Shown here: positions 16,075 to 24,245 of the stretch, one piece after another | Position numbering within the stretch: the stretch's first letter is position 1 | Layout: each line of letters opens with the position of its first letter | Source of the DNA: Bacteroidota bacterium | GTDB taxonomy: Bacteria > Bacteroidota > Ignavibacteria > Palsa-1295 | Direction of reading: 5' to 3' | DNA length: 64,000 bases | NCBI GenBank assembly: GCA_018266755.1 | Contig: JAFDZW010000007.1 | Span: forward strand, 81,870-145,869 | The notes under the pieces: model-generated | What the model saw: the letters and a program-made list of their open reading frames with translations, nothing else | Database searches by the model: none | Told to the model about the DNA's origin: nothing | Made by a program: the position numbers and the translations under genes

Positions 16075-17091
16075 TTACTCTTGGTGTACGAGCTTCACTG
16101 TCTTGACCTCACCGAAACCGGTCGAGATGCGGGCGTAGAGTGTCCCGCTCGGTAAGCTGGCTCCATCAATATCGATCGTATGTGTCCCCGCATCAAGCGA
16201 GCGGCCCTTGCCGTCTCCCCAGACCATCCGGCCCAGTTCGTCGTAGATCGCGACGGTCACGTAGGTCATGCGGTTGAGCACGTACGTCAGCTCGGTCTCT
16301 TTGGTGAATGGGTTCGGGCTGCCGGTGAACGAAGAAAGGAAACCTGACGAGGAAGTAGCAGAAGGTGTTTTCACGCCTTTTGTTAGCAGGAACCCGAGAC
16401 CGAGAGAGTCCAACGGTATCAGGTGGCTCGGATCTTGGCCGTGCTGCCATGCGTATAGACTATCCTTAGAGAATTCCGCGTCATCGCCTTGTGTATTACC
16501 ACATCTCCCGCATTTGCGAATATAGTCCAAGACAGAAAGGTAGCACATGGTTGGGAAGTATCCTCTGTAGTGCAGGTAACTCCCTGCGATGGAAGAAAGG
16601 CATGCACAAAAGTAGCGATCTTGGTTCGGGCTCAAGTTGATAACTGATATCAACCAAGCACGATAGCTATTGAAGACATTGGTGTCAGTAGAAAGATGTG
16701 CTATGTCTACATCCATTGTGCCAAATGCCATGAATGCAGTTGAGTCACCAGCCGCGCAATGTTCGATGTACTTTCTGAGTGAGTCGTATTGCATCTGTGC
16801 TTCCTGGCGACTCGCTGGGTTGCCCACCTTCCATCTTGACAACAATTGGCATTCATCAGAGCCGTTTGGGTTCAACCATTGGTGCACGCTACGACGAACA
16901 ATGTTCGTAGCTGTGGACCCATCGCTGCGTGAATCGGACCCTTTCCACTCGGGAAGACTATCACAGCGCGAAGCACTATCCATCACCACAGGGACGTGCA
17001 TTGGCATCGCGGCCAACGAGATCGACAGAAGGGAGCACGACAAACTGATTGTGTTCAGAAGTTGCACCGTCAGCGTCCGGAGGGTAGCCAT
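16075..17091 (-). CDS. Secreted hypothetical protein with T9SS sorting domain
   Basis: This 338-aa protein has an N-terminal hydrophobic signal segment (residues 10-28). A Cys-rich middle (CLSSIAGSYLH, RKCGRCGNTQGDD near 200) is not recognised. The last 80 residues are a type A T9SS C-terminal domain: SPNPFTKETELTYVL, VAIYDELGRMVWG, SLDAGTHTIDIDG, LPSGTLYARI. It should cross the outer membrane through the type IX system and be anchored or released at the surface. Cargo function is unknown. The gene is monocistronic with a terminator. Confidence 0.75.
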   Translation of the reverse strand: MATLRTLTVQLLNTISLSCSLLSISLAAMPMHVPVVMDSASRCDSLPEWKGSDSRSDGSTATNIVRRSVHQWLNPNGSDECQLLSRWKVGNPASRQEAQMQYDSLRKYIEHCAAGDSTAFMAFGTMDVDIAHLSTDTNVFNSYRAWLISVINLSPNQDRYFCACLSSIAGSYLHYRGYFPTMCYLSVLDYIRKCGRCGNTQGDDAEFSKDSLYAWQHGQDPSHLIPLDSLGLGFLLTKGVKTPSATSSSGFLSSFTGSPNPFTKETELTYVLNRMTYVTVAIYDELGRMVWGDGKGRSLDAGTHTIDIDGASLPSGTLYARISTGFGEVKTVKLVHQE

Positions 17092-17238
17092 CTAATGTAA
17101 CAATACGATGAATGTTTCAAACAGATGAACCCCTACCGATTGGAATAGTTGCGAGCTCAGACCAAACACCATCTCGCAGATACGTTGGCGGCCCCTGCCG
17201 AAGCCGCCCCGCTCGTTACTCGAACCTAAAACCCGTAA

Positions 17239-17727
17239 CTACTGCAGATAGGCCCGCAGCATCCAGGCCATTTTTTCGTGTTGTTCCATGAGACCGGTCA
17301 TGAAGTCGGCGGTGCCGGCATCGTGATATTTGTGCTGAGCGGTCTCAAGGTCGGCGCGCAGACAACGCGCAAGCGTCTCGTGGTCGGCGAGCAGATTCGC
17401 TATCATCGCCGTCGCCTCGGGGTTCTTTCCCGGCGCTTCTTTGAGGCGAGTGTTGACGACGAACTCTTTCAGCGTCCCGGTGGCTACCGTGCCCAGTGCA
17501 CGCGAACGCTCCGCGACTTCATCCATGATGTCATCAAGCGCTTCATATTGCGACTCGAAAAACTTATGGAGTTCGCTGAAGTGCGTACCGGTCACATTCC
17601 AATGGAATTTGCGGGTCTTCGTGTACAGCACGAACTCGTCGGCAAGCAAGGTGTCGAGCAAGGCGCAAACCCCTGCGCGCTCTTTGGCGTTGAGGCCGAT
17701 CTCGATGGTCTTTGCAAGGTCTTTCAT
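17239..17727 (-). CDS. dps: Dps DNA-protection ferritin
   Basis: This 162-aa mini-ferritin forms a hollow dodecamer that oxidises and stores iron using H2O2 and shields DNA under starvation. The ferroxidase ligands are in KFHWNVTGTHFSELHKFFES (His near 42, Asp/Glu in the next helix) and EALDDIMDEVAERSRALG near 65-80. The length and all-helical composition fit Dps. It is a single gene; upstream there is a TACTTTCG sequence one base off the TAnnTTTG -7 consensus at the expected region. Confidence 0.95.
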   Translation of the reverse strand: MKDLAKTIEIGLNAKERAGVCALLDTLLADEFVLYTKTRKFHWNVTGTHFSELHKFFESQYEALDDIMDEVAERSRALGTVATGTLKEFVVNTRLKEAPGKNPEATAMIANLLADHETLARCLRADLETAQHKYHDAGTADFMTGLMEQHEKMAWMLRAYLQ

Positions 17728-17814
17728 AGCATGCGTATTGTTTGTGAATCAATACGAAAGTACGAGTATTTCACGCAGGTTGTTTCCGCAGAATAGGCCC
17801 ATTGGGGGTGCGGC

Positions 17815-18813
17815 TCAGAGGTCGAAGCGAAAACCGAACACCATCGTCTGATCAAGCTGACGACGTACGGAAACATTGCGATCATAGAGCACATGCAAGG
17901 TATAGTCGATGCTGAGGAATTTATACTGCAGTCCGGCCAGCGTCATCGAACCGATGCGCGAGTTCTTGACATCTTTCGTAAAGTCGTCTTTCGTGAGCAT
18001 GACGGTGCGGTTACTCGCGCGAAACGTAAGATTCTCGCCGATACGGTTCGAGAACGAGAGTTCGAGAATTGCGCTGTAGCCTTTCTCGACGGTAAACTGG
18101 TCCTGCACGTGCCGCAGCGGATTGTTCTCGTCAATGACAAACTGACGGTTCTGTTCGAGCACGAACTTGTTCGTCACGGTTTGCTGATACGCATAACCCG
18201 CACCAAGCACAAATTCGAACTCGGTATTTCCGTCGGTAGAAACCGTATGGGTCTTATGACCAAGGAACAGCGTCTCATAGAGAAAGAGCGGGTCGGCAAA
18301 GCTTGTCTTGACGCTATCGATCATCCCAGGCCCCATCTGCGTTTCTCCCGTGACTTCAAAGAACAGCCGCAGACCGAGATTACTCGAAAGCGTCATCGAC
18401 GGCACGACGGAGAGTTGCAGGTTATCCTGCACTTTCTGCGGCGGCGTATCGCGCGTTACAACCGCACCGTATTGTGCGAAGAGGCTGCTATTGAATTGAT
18501 ACGGCTCTCCTTCATACGACAGCTTTGCTTGCAGTTGTGCAAGCCATTGCAAGTTCTCACTTTCGTCGGCATCTTTGCTCGAGCTTTGGAAGGTAAAGCC
18601 GATGCTTGGTGTCGCATGAAATGTCACCGGATGATCGGGCTCGTGTGCCGCTTCTTCCACCGGTGTCGCAACGGCAATCGTCGAATCCACAGCGTGAGTC
18701 GTCGCAGAGTCCGGTACGGCTCGTGCAGTAACGCTATCCTGCTGCGCGGACGCGCTTCCCGCGCATGCGAGTAGTAGCAGGATTAATTGTGCTGTGTGTT
18801 TCAGTCGTGGCAC
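17815..18813 (-). CDS. Outer-membrane beta-barrel protein (DUF3078-like)
   Basis: This 332-aa protein is counted from a GTG at 18811-18813, which gives the signal peptide LLLLLACAGSASAQ; starting earlier would overlap the DinB-like gene's end. The mature part is a series of amphipathic strands (TFQSSSKDADESENLQWLAQ, LSVVPSMTLSSNLGLRLFFE, FRASNRTVMLT) and ends FGFRFDL, an aromatic C-terminus typical of outer-membrane barrels. It resembles the Bacteroidota DUF3078 family. The GNAT-GrpB/MTase-monooxygenase-DinB genes lie just upstream in the same direction. Role unknown. Confidence 0.65.
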   Translation of the reverse strand: MPRLKHTAQLILLLLACAGSASAQQDSVTARAVPDSATTHAVDSTIAVATPVEEAAHEPDHPVTFHATPSIGFTFQSSSKDADESENLQWLAQLQAKLSYEGEPYQFNSSLFAQYGAVVTRDTPPQKVQDNLQLSVVPSMTLSSNLGLRLFFEVTGETQMGPGMIDSVKTSFADPLFLYETLFLGHKTHTVSTDGNTEFEFVLGAGYAYQQTVTNKFVLEQNRQFVIDENNPLRHVQDQFTVEKGYSAILELSFSNRIGENLTFRASNRTVMLTKDDFTKDVKNSRIGSMTLAGLQYKFLSIDYTLHVLYDRNVSVRRQLDQTMVFGFRFDL

Positions 18814-18827
18814 AATGATAAAGACGC

Positions 18828-19370
18828 TCAGAGTTTCGGCGCTGTGACAACGAACTCGTTGCTCTTGCCCCGGGCGATCGAAAGTGTGTTCCAATCTGCC
18901 TTTCTAATCTGCTTTGCAATATACACGATTTGTCCGACATGATACCCATAGTGCGAAACCTGCCGCTGCATCGCCTTGATGACCGTATGAGGTTCACGGC
19001 GGATGGTGACGATCTTCATCAGATCGTCCTCGCTCAGCGAATCGAGCGTCGCAAAGAACACGCCATATCCGCGCTCGAGATATTGCCGCAGCGACGCGCC
19101 GGTGTCGGCTTCGATCACAAACTCGGAGTCGCGATTGCGGTTCGGTTTCTCGCCGTCGGTCGATAGAAAATCAGTCCAGCGCGAGATCATGTTGCCCGCA
19201 AGGTGCTTCATTATGATCGCGATGGAGTTGCTTTCTTCATCCGGTTGCCAAAACAGCTCCGCGTCAGATACCTGCGCGAGCGTCTTGTCGAGCATCGTCT
19301 TCTGCGAATGAAAGATGCCGCGAAGTTCGGCCAGCAGTTCGGTTGCGATCGTGCGTTCAGTGCCAGTCAT
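18828..19370 (-). CDS. DinB/DUF1572-type four-helix protein
   Basis: This 180-aa protein has the DinB-like four-helix bundle: IIMKHLAGNMISRWTDFL (metal-binding His) and QVSHYGYHVGQIVYIAKQIR (two further histidines). DinB-like proteins bind a divalent metal and include thiol-dependent S-transferases; this DUF1572 branch has no established substrate. The last residues (NEFVVTAPKL) end 14 bp before the next gene, and its start overlaps the preceding monooxygenase gene by 14 bp, so it is translated from the same transcript. Confidence 0.8.
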   Translation of the reverse strand: MTGTERTIATELLAELRGIFHSQKTMLDKTLAQVSDAELFWQPDEESNSIAIIMKHLAGNMISRWTDFLSTDGEKPNRNRDSEFVIEADTGASLRQYLERGYGVFFATLDSLSEDDLMKIVTIRREPHTVIKAMQRQVSHYGYHVGQIVYIAKQIRKADWNTLSIARGKSNEFVVTAPKL

Positions 19371-19680
19371 ACGTTTCCTTTATTTCTACAATGCGAATAC
19401 CATATTCAGCGTACCATTCGAGTCTGCCACGTTCTTGTGCTTCACGGTGCAGCGCTTCGTCCTTCCAACGCTTGATGTCGTCGATGCTCTTCCAGTAACA
19501 GACCGTGATGCCATTGCCATTTGGTTCGCGAACCGATTCGAGCCCGAGAAATCCCGGCTGCTCGTTAACCATCGCTTCGATCTCGTCCGACATCGACTCA
19601 TATCCCCCGTCGCCCGCTTTGCGTACCGAGGGGAAGATGGTTGCGAAGCACGGCAGTGTCAGTCCTTTGAGTACGAACAT
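19357..19680 (-). CDS. Antibiotic biosynthesis monooxygenase-like (ABM) protein
   Basis: This 107-aa dimeric alpha/beta-barrel protein has the ABM fold signature FLGLESVREPNGNGITVCYW near residue 45 and WYAEYGIRIVEIKETYDWH at the end. Family members degrade or oxidise small aromatic or quinone substrates without cofactors. The strong Shine-Dalgarno AAGGAGG at -10 fixes the start ATG at 19678-19680. It lies between the GrpB-methyltransferase gene (overlap 22 bp) and the DinB-like gene (overlap 14 bp). Substrate unknown. Confidence 0.82.
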   Translation of the reverse strand: MFVLKGLTLPCFATIFPSVRKAGDGGYESMSDEIEAMVNEQPGFLGLESVREPNGNGITVCYWKSIDDIKRWKDEALHREAQERGRLEWYAEYGIRIVEIKETYDWH

Positions 19681-20825
19681 CGGATCCTCCTTGTGTTCAG
19701 GTCTTCTTCCCAAAACTCTTCGCTCGAACGGAGCGTGCACTGCGTTTCGAACCGCTTCATCTCCTCGTCGGTGATCGGCCACGGTGGGCCGTTCTCGAGG
19801 CCCTCGCCTCGCCAGCCGCGAGCAACAACCAGCAGCTCACCCTTCGGCGCAAGGAATCGGCACACCGCATCGATCGCCTCATCACGCACGTCGCGCGGCA
19901 GCGCTTGCACGGTGTAGCATTCGAAAATGAAGTCGAACTTCCCGGCTTGTTCGTTCGAGAACGAGAACAGGTCTGCAACTTGGTAGTTAACGCTCGTCTT
20001 CGGGAAGCGCTCTTTCGCCCATGCGATCGCAGACGGAGCGATGTCAAATGCGGTCACCGCAAAGCCCCGTGCAGCAAGCGCTTCGGCGTCGTCGCCCAGT
20101 CCGCAGCCGATCACAAGTGCTGTGCGGCCAGTGCCGACAATCTTGTGTTCGTCGAGCCACGAAACGAGATACGGATTGGGTTTGCTGTCGGCCCACGGAA
20201 TGGATGCGGCCGTGCGGCCGGCCGTCTTATACACTTCTTCGAACCACCCAGTACGGTCTCCGGTGGCGAGGTGTTGCTGCGCTATCGGGTGCGTACGTTC
20301 GCGCGCTTTGTTTTTTCTTTCGAGTTCGTTTTCCACGGCGACGATGAAATTAGTTTTCGCATCGGTGTACGCAACACGGTCGTTGCGGTAACGCTCGGCG
20401 AGTTCTTTTTTCAGATCGGCATATTGCGCGGCGAGCTCGCGGTCGCTGCGCAGCCTGTCACGAAAATACACATGCCGTTCCCAAAATGGAGAGCCTGCCT
20501 CGACCAAATGTATGTGGTGCGTATGGATGCCATCCGCCCTGAGCTTCTTGAAATATCGCCGCTCGGGCATCTCGGCTTCGTACTCGGGGATATATTGATA
20601 GCCGAGCGAAACGATCGGGGCAATCATGGTGGCAGCATCATCGAGCGAGTGTACGCCGATCATGATATCAACGATCGGCTTCGCCGCGAGACCTTCGACG
20701 GCCGTGCTGCCGATATGGATGATCGTCGGCGCGTCACCAAGTACGGTGCGAAGCGCGGCGGCTTCCGCTTCGAAGCGAAGCGGCCACGCGGGATCGTAGG
20801 CTTCAACGACGACGGGCGGCTTCAT
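19659..20825 (-). CDS. GrpB-domain/SAM-methyltransferase fusion protein
   Basis: This 388-aa two-domain protein begins with a GrpB family domain (residues about 1-165): VVVEAYDPAWPLRFEAEAA, HIGSTAVEGLAAKPIVDIMI (nucleotidyltransferase-like core) and HHIHLVEAGSPFWERH. Residues about 190-388 are a class I SAM-dependent methyltransferase with the glycine-rich loop ALVIGCGLGDDAEALAARGF and the acidic residue in VTAFDIAPSAI, resembling thiopurine-type enzymes. The start ATG at 20823-20825 overlaps the GNAT gene's end by 23 bp. It may modify a small molecule or a cofactor-linked substrate; fusion suggests the two activities act in sequence. Function unknown. Confidence 0.78.
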   Translation of the reverse strand: MKPPVVVEAYDPAWPLRFEAEAAALRTVLGDAPTIIHIGSTAVEGLAAKPIVDIMIGVHSLDDAATMIAPIVSLGYQYIPEYEAEMPERRYFKKLRADGIHTHHIHLVEAGSPFWERHVYFRDRLRSDRELAAQYADLKKELAERYRNDRVAYTDAKTNFIVAVENELERKNKARERTHPIAQQHLATGDRTGWFEEVYKTAGRTAASIPWADSKPNPYLVSWLDEHKIVGTGRTALVIGCGLGDDAEALAARGFAVTAFDIAPSAIAWAKERFPKTSVNYQVADLFSFSNEQAGKFDFIFECYTVQALPRDVRDEAIDAVCRFLAPKGELLVVARGWRGEGLENGPPWPITDEEMKRFETQCTLRSSEEFWEEDLNTRRIRCSYSKD

Positions 20826-21378
20826 GGTCGGAGCGGATGATTGAGTACATGGACATATCTCGCGGAGCACCTTTGAGAAGTTTGAACTGCCGCAGCGTGC
20901 CTTCGTAGGTCATTCCCGCTTTCTGCATCACACGCCCGCTCGGCACGTGCTCCGCGACGTGCATCGCCGCGATGCGGTTGATGTCGGACTGCCCGAACAC
21001 TGCAGCGATCACCCCTTCGAGCGCTTCCGCCGTATAGCCCTTCCCCCAATGATCGGGATGAATGATATAACCTGCCTCGACCGAGCCGACGTCGAGTTCG
21101 ACGTTATGAATCCCTATCGTCCCGATCATCCGGTGACCCTCGAGCAGTTCGATCGCCCACACTAATCCGAAGCCCGTCCCGGCCTGCGAGGTCGCCACTC
21201 GGATGAATTCGGCCGAATCTTCGACGCTGCGATGCGTGTGAAAGAGCACATACTTCGTCGCCTCCTCGAGCGACGCATACGCGAACATCGCCTCGGCATC
21301 CGCCTCGCGCAGCGGGCGAAGCAAGAGGCGGGATGTAACAATTTCGGGTTGTTCGTCGAAGAATTGTATTCCGGACAT
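20803..21378 (-). CDS. GNAT acetyltransferase (RimJ/RimL family)
   Basis: This 191-aa protein has the RimJ/L opening EIVTSRLLLRPLREADAEAMF, the acetyl-CoA loop VEAGYIIHPDHWGKGYTAEAL with its G-K-G-Y-A signature, and a final VMQKAGMTYEGTLRQF segment. It probably acetylates the N-terminus of a protein or a small amine. It is the first gene of a five-gene run with consecutive overlaps (GrpB-MTase, ABM, DinB, barrel) and diverges from the OmpA gene. Confidence 0.9.
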   Translation of the reverse strand: MSGIQFFDEQPEIVTSRLLLRPLREADAEAMFAYASLEEATKYVLFHTHRSVEDSAEFIRVATSQAGTGFGLVWAIELLEGHRMIGTIGIHNVELDVGSVEAGYIIHPDHWGKGYTAEALEGVIAAVFGQSDINRIAAMHVAEHVPSGRVMQKAGMTYEGTLRQFKLLKGAPRDMSMYSIIRSDHEAARRR

Positions 21379-21457
21379 AGTCTTGAACGTACCGAGGGCT
21401 CACATACGGGCCCAGATGGCGGACGATTATGCCCGCTCCACTGTTACTGAATGCTCT

Positions 21458-23308
21458 ATGATCTCACGACGCCGAATCGCTGCCGCCGTGCTGGCTATCT
21501 TGTGCTCGATCGCCTGTTTGGGCCAGTCGGCGCACGCCCAACACAGCAAGAAGCGGCTGAAGAAACAACCAACGGCCGAGGCCAAGGATTCAAGCCGCGC
21601 GGCGATCACGTCATTGATGACGAAGGACTCGCTCGTCGTCACCGAGGTCAAACTTCCGCTCGCCGATTCTGCCGACGACCGGCCGATGTTCAGCCTTGAC
21701 GGCAGCATTATGGTCTTCGGCTCGCGCCGGCCGCCAATGCCAGGGGAGACCTGGCGACAACGCCAGCAAGCCCCATACTTTTGGGATGGCGATATCTACT
21801 ACCGCGTCTATACCGATACCGGCTGGTCGATCCCGATCAATGCCGGCCCGCAGATCAACAACTCCGGCGACCAGAATAACCCGACCATCAGCCCGGGTGG
21901 CGATGAGATCGTGTACGTCAACAACGGAACGATCATGCGGTCGAAGTTTATCGGTGGCTCCCTGCAACAGCCGGAGGTAATTCCGGGAGACATCCAGAAT
22001 ATCTACGGTCAGCTACAGATTGCCCATTTCAATTATGCAAACTCGCTTCGCGCGAAAGTACTGGCCGAACTGAATGCCGATTCGGAACATGCCGACCTAT
22101 TTCGTCGTGCGCCCGATACAAAAGAGGTGTATTTCAAAGAGAAGCTCATTAATGCACTTAAAGACGATGGTGGGGTGAAGTTCTTTCAGGGCACCACCCG
22201 CTTCGAGAGTGCATTCTCGCCGGACGGGCACTATGTGATCTTCAGCGAGAACTTCGGCAAAAAGGGTGAGTATGGCTTCGATGGCGAAGGCGATGACGAT
22301 CTATGGGCGCTTACGATCAGCCCCAACGGCCGTTGGGATACTGTCCGAAGCATCAATGGCAAGATAAATTCTCGGCTCTCCGAAAGCTACCCGTTCATGG
22401 CTGCAGATGGGCTCACGCTGTACTTCACCAGTAACAGGCCGTGTGCAACATGCCCGCAGAACACTCAAGGGTATGACGACATCTATATGTCGAAGCTTAC
22501 CGATACCGGTTTCACGAAGCCGGTTGCGCTTCCCTATCCGATCAACGACCCGAGTGCGGGTGATTATGGGCTGACGATCACGGCCGACGGCTCGACGGCG
22601 TACTTCGTCTCGAACCGCAGCGGCAAATCGAAGTTCTATCAAGTCCGGCTTCGTTCGCAGGATTCGACATTCATGCCGACGCCGGTGGTGCTCGTCAGTG
22701 GCACGCTGCGCGATCAGCAAACGCATGCGCCGCTGAAGGGACAAGTCTTCGTCGACGAGCTCACAGAGGGCAAAGCATCGTTTAGTGTGTATACGAACGA
22801 TAGCGGCGTATATATTCTCGCGGTTCGTCGCGGTCACCGGTTCGGTCTGCAAGCTGTCGCAGACAAGCATCTGCCGAAATCGGAGCGCTTCACCTATCCG
22901 AAAAGCGGCGCCTTCAACCGTAGCAAGCTCGATTTCGATCTCGCACCGATCGAGGTCGGGGCCAGCACCGAATTCAAGAACGTGTACTTCGAGACTGCCA
23001 AATCGGACCTACTGCCCGAAAGCAAACCGGAGCTCGATCGCGTGGCGGAATTTCTACACCGAAGCCGTACAGCGTCAATCGAGATCGACGGACATACCGA
23101 TGACGTCGGCAACGAAGCCTATAACGAGAAGCTCAGTCTCGACCGTGCAACGAGTGTTATGAATTATCTCATCTCGAAAGGTATCGCGAAAGAACGCCTC
23201 GAAGCAAAAGGCTTCGGCAAGAGAAAACCGCTCAAGCACGGAACGGACGAAGCGTCGCGCGCAATGAACCGACGCGTCGAGATGGTTGTCACGTCGTATT
23301 CAAAATAA
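21458..23308 (+). CDS. PD40/carboxypeptidase-like/OmpA-domain envelope protein (PorE-like)
   Basis: This 616-aa protein is counted from an ATG at 21458 followed by a signal peptide (MISRRRIAAAVLAILCS...). WD40-like PD40 repeats follow (DDRPMFSLDGSIMVF, NPTISPGGDEIVYVN, FSPDGHYVIFSENF, MAADGLTLYFTSNR), then a carboxypeptidase regulatory-like segment near residue 430 (VSGTLRDQQTHAPLKG), and an OmpA peptidoglycan-binding domain near 500-616 (EIDGHTDDVGNEAYNEKLSL). This order (PD40, CRD, OmpA) is that of PorE of the type IX system except that TPRs are missing. It is likely to bind peptidoglycan. Confidence 0.85.
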   Translation: MISRRRIAAAVLAILCSIACLGQSAHAQHSKKRLKKQPTAEAKDSSRAAITSLMTKDSLVVTEVKLPLADSADDRPMFSLDGSIMVFGSRRPPMPGETWRQRQQAPYFWDGDIYYRVYTDTGWSIPINAGPQINNSGDQNNPTISPGGDEIVYVNNGTIMRSKFIGGSLQQPEVIPGDIQNIYGQLQIAHFNYANSLRAKVLAELNADSEHADLFRRAPDTKEVYFKEKLINALKDDGGVKFFQGTTRFESAFSPDGHYVIFSENFGKKGEYGFDGEGDDDLWALTISPNGRWDTVRSINGKINSRLSESYPFMAADGLTLYFTSNRPCATCPQNTQGYDDIYMSKLTDTGFTKPVALPYPINDPSAGDYGLTITADGSTAYFVSNRSGKSKFYQVRLRSQDSTFMPTPVVLVSGTLRDQQTHAPLKGQVFVDELTEGKASFSVYTNDSGVYILAVRRGHRFGLQAVADKHLPKSERFTYPKSGAFNRSKLDFDLAPIEVGASTEFKNVYFETAKSDLLPESKPELDRVAEFLHRSRTASIEIDGHTDDVGNEAYNEKLSLDRATSVMNYLISKGIAKERLEAKGFGKRKPLKHGTDEASRAMNRRVEMVVTSYSK

Positions 23309-23309
23309 G

Positions 23310-24104
23310 ATGGAGCGCATCGACGTTCGAGGGATACACATCGCTGCAGATATTGCTCGTGCAAGCGGCGAGCTCATCGTATTCATCCATGGTGTTGGTG
23401 CGGACCGCACGTCGTGGAAGTACCAACTGCCGTATTTCCATCAGTTGGGGTATAGCGTCGCCGCAATCGACCTTCGCGGCTCCGGCGATTCGGACGCTCG
23501 CGACGCTTACGGTACACTCCTGAAGATCGACCGTACCGAATACGCACTGGACGTCGACGCATTCATTCACACACTCGGATACGAACGGGCCCACTGGGTG
23601 GGTAACTCGCTCGGAGGCGTAGTGATCCAGGAGGCAGAACGTCTCGGTCTTACGTCGCTCGATCGCATTGTGCTTTGCGACACCTTTGCGTATTATCCCG
23701 ATCACGCAACGACTCTGCCGCGCGCGGCGGCAGCACTGGCCATTAAGCCGATGCAGCAATTTGCCACCGAGCGAATTCCGCTTGTGCTGCGCTCAGACAT
23801 CGATCGCGAGACGCTCGACGAGGCAATCTATGCGATGGCGCGTAAAGATCCGGAAGCTTACCTTGCTTCGTGGCAAACGACGTGGAGCCCCGATTTTCGC
23901 TCGATCATCTCCGGTATTCGTCATCGGACGTTAGTTGTTTGTGGGACGGACGATGCTATCACGCCGATGGCGCTCTCCGAGGAATTGGCCGGCGTTATCA
24001 TCGGCGCACGGCTGGAGAAGATCGCAGGAGCGGGTCATATCTCGAATCTTGACCGGCCGAACGAATTCAATGCGATCCTTGAAAAATTTCTGAAGGAAAA
24101 ATAA
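23310..24104 (+). CDS. Alpha/beta hydrolase
   Basis: This 264-aa alpha/beta hydrolase has the oxyanion hole segment VFIHGVGADRTSW, the nucleophile elbow VGNSLGGVV (Gly-x-Ser-x-Gly, Ser near 98) and the catalytic Asp/His in VVCGTDDAIT and GAGHISNLDRP. The start ATG at 23310 is one base after the OmpA gene's stop; an earlier in-frame start would extend into that gene. Substrate cannot be inferred (esters, lactones or 3-oxoadipate-enol-lactone are typical). It is likely to be co-transcribed with the OmpA gene. Confidence 0.88.
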   Translation: MERIDVRGIHIAADIARASGELIVFIHGVGADRTSWKYQLPYFHQLGYSVAAIDLRGSGDSDARDAYGTLLKIDRTEYALDVDAFIHTLGYERAHWVGNSLGGVVIQEAERLGLTSLDRIVLCDTFAYYPDHATTLPRAAAALAIKPMQQFATERIPLVLRSDIDRETLDEAIYAMARKDPEAYLASWQTTWSPDFRSIISGIRHRTLVVCGTDDAITPMALSEELAGVIIGARLEKIAGAGHISNLDRPNEFNAILEKFLKEK

Positions 24105-24200
24105 TCGAAATCGCCGATCGTGAAACTATTCGGTTTGTCAGCGCGTAGTTCTTATTAGAATTTGAACGAAACGTTCGAAGCACAACGAAGCCAGCTTAAT

Positions 24201-24237
24201 GCCCGCAATAGAGTACCGTACCGGCTCCATTGCGGGC
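24201..24237. terminator. Hairpin between convergent hydrolase and priA genes
   Basis: A 9-bp stem (GCCCGCAAT at 24201-24209 and ATTGCGGGC at 24229-24237) lies in the short gap where the hydrolase (plus) and priA (minus) converge. It could terminate both, though T-tracts are weak. Confidence 0.5.
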
Positions 24238-24245
24238 GTTATGCG

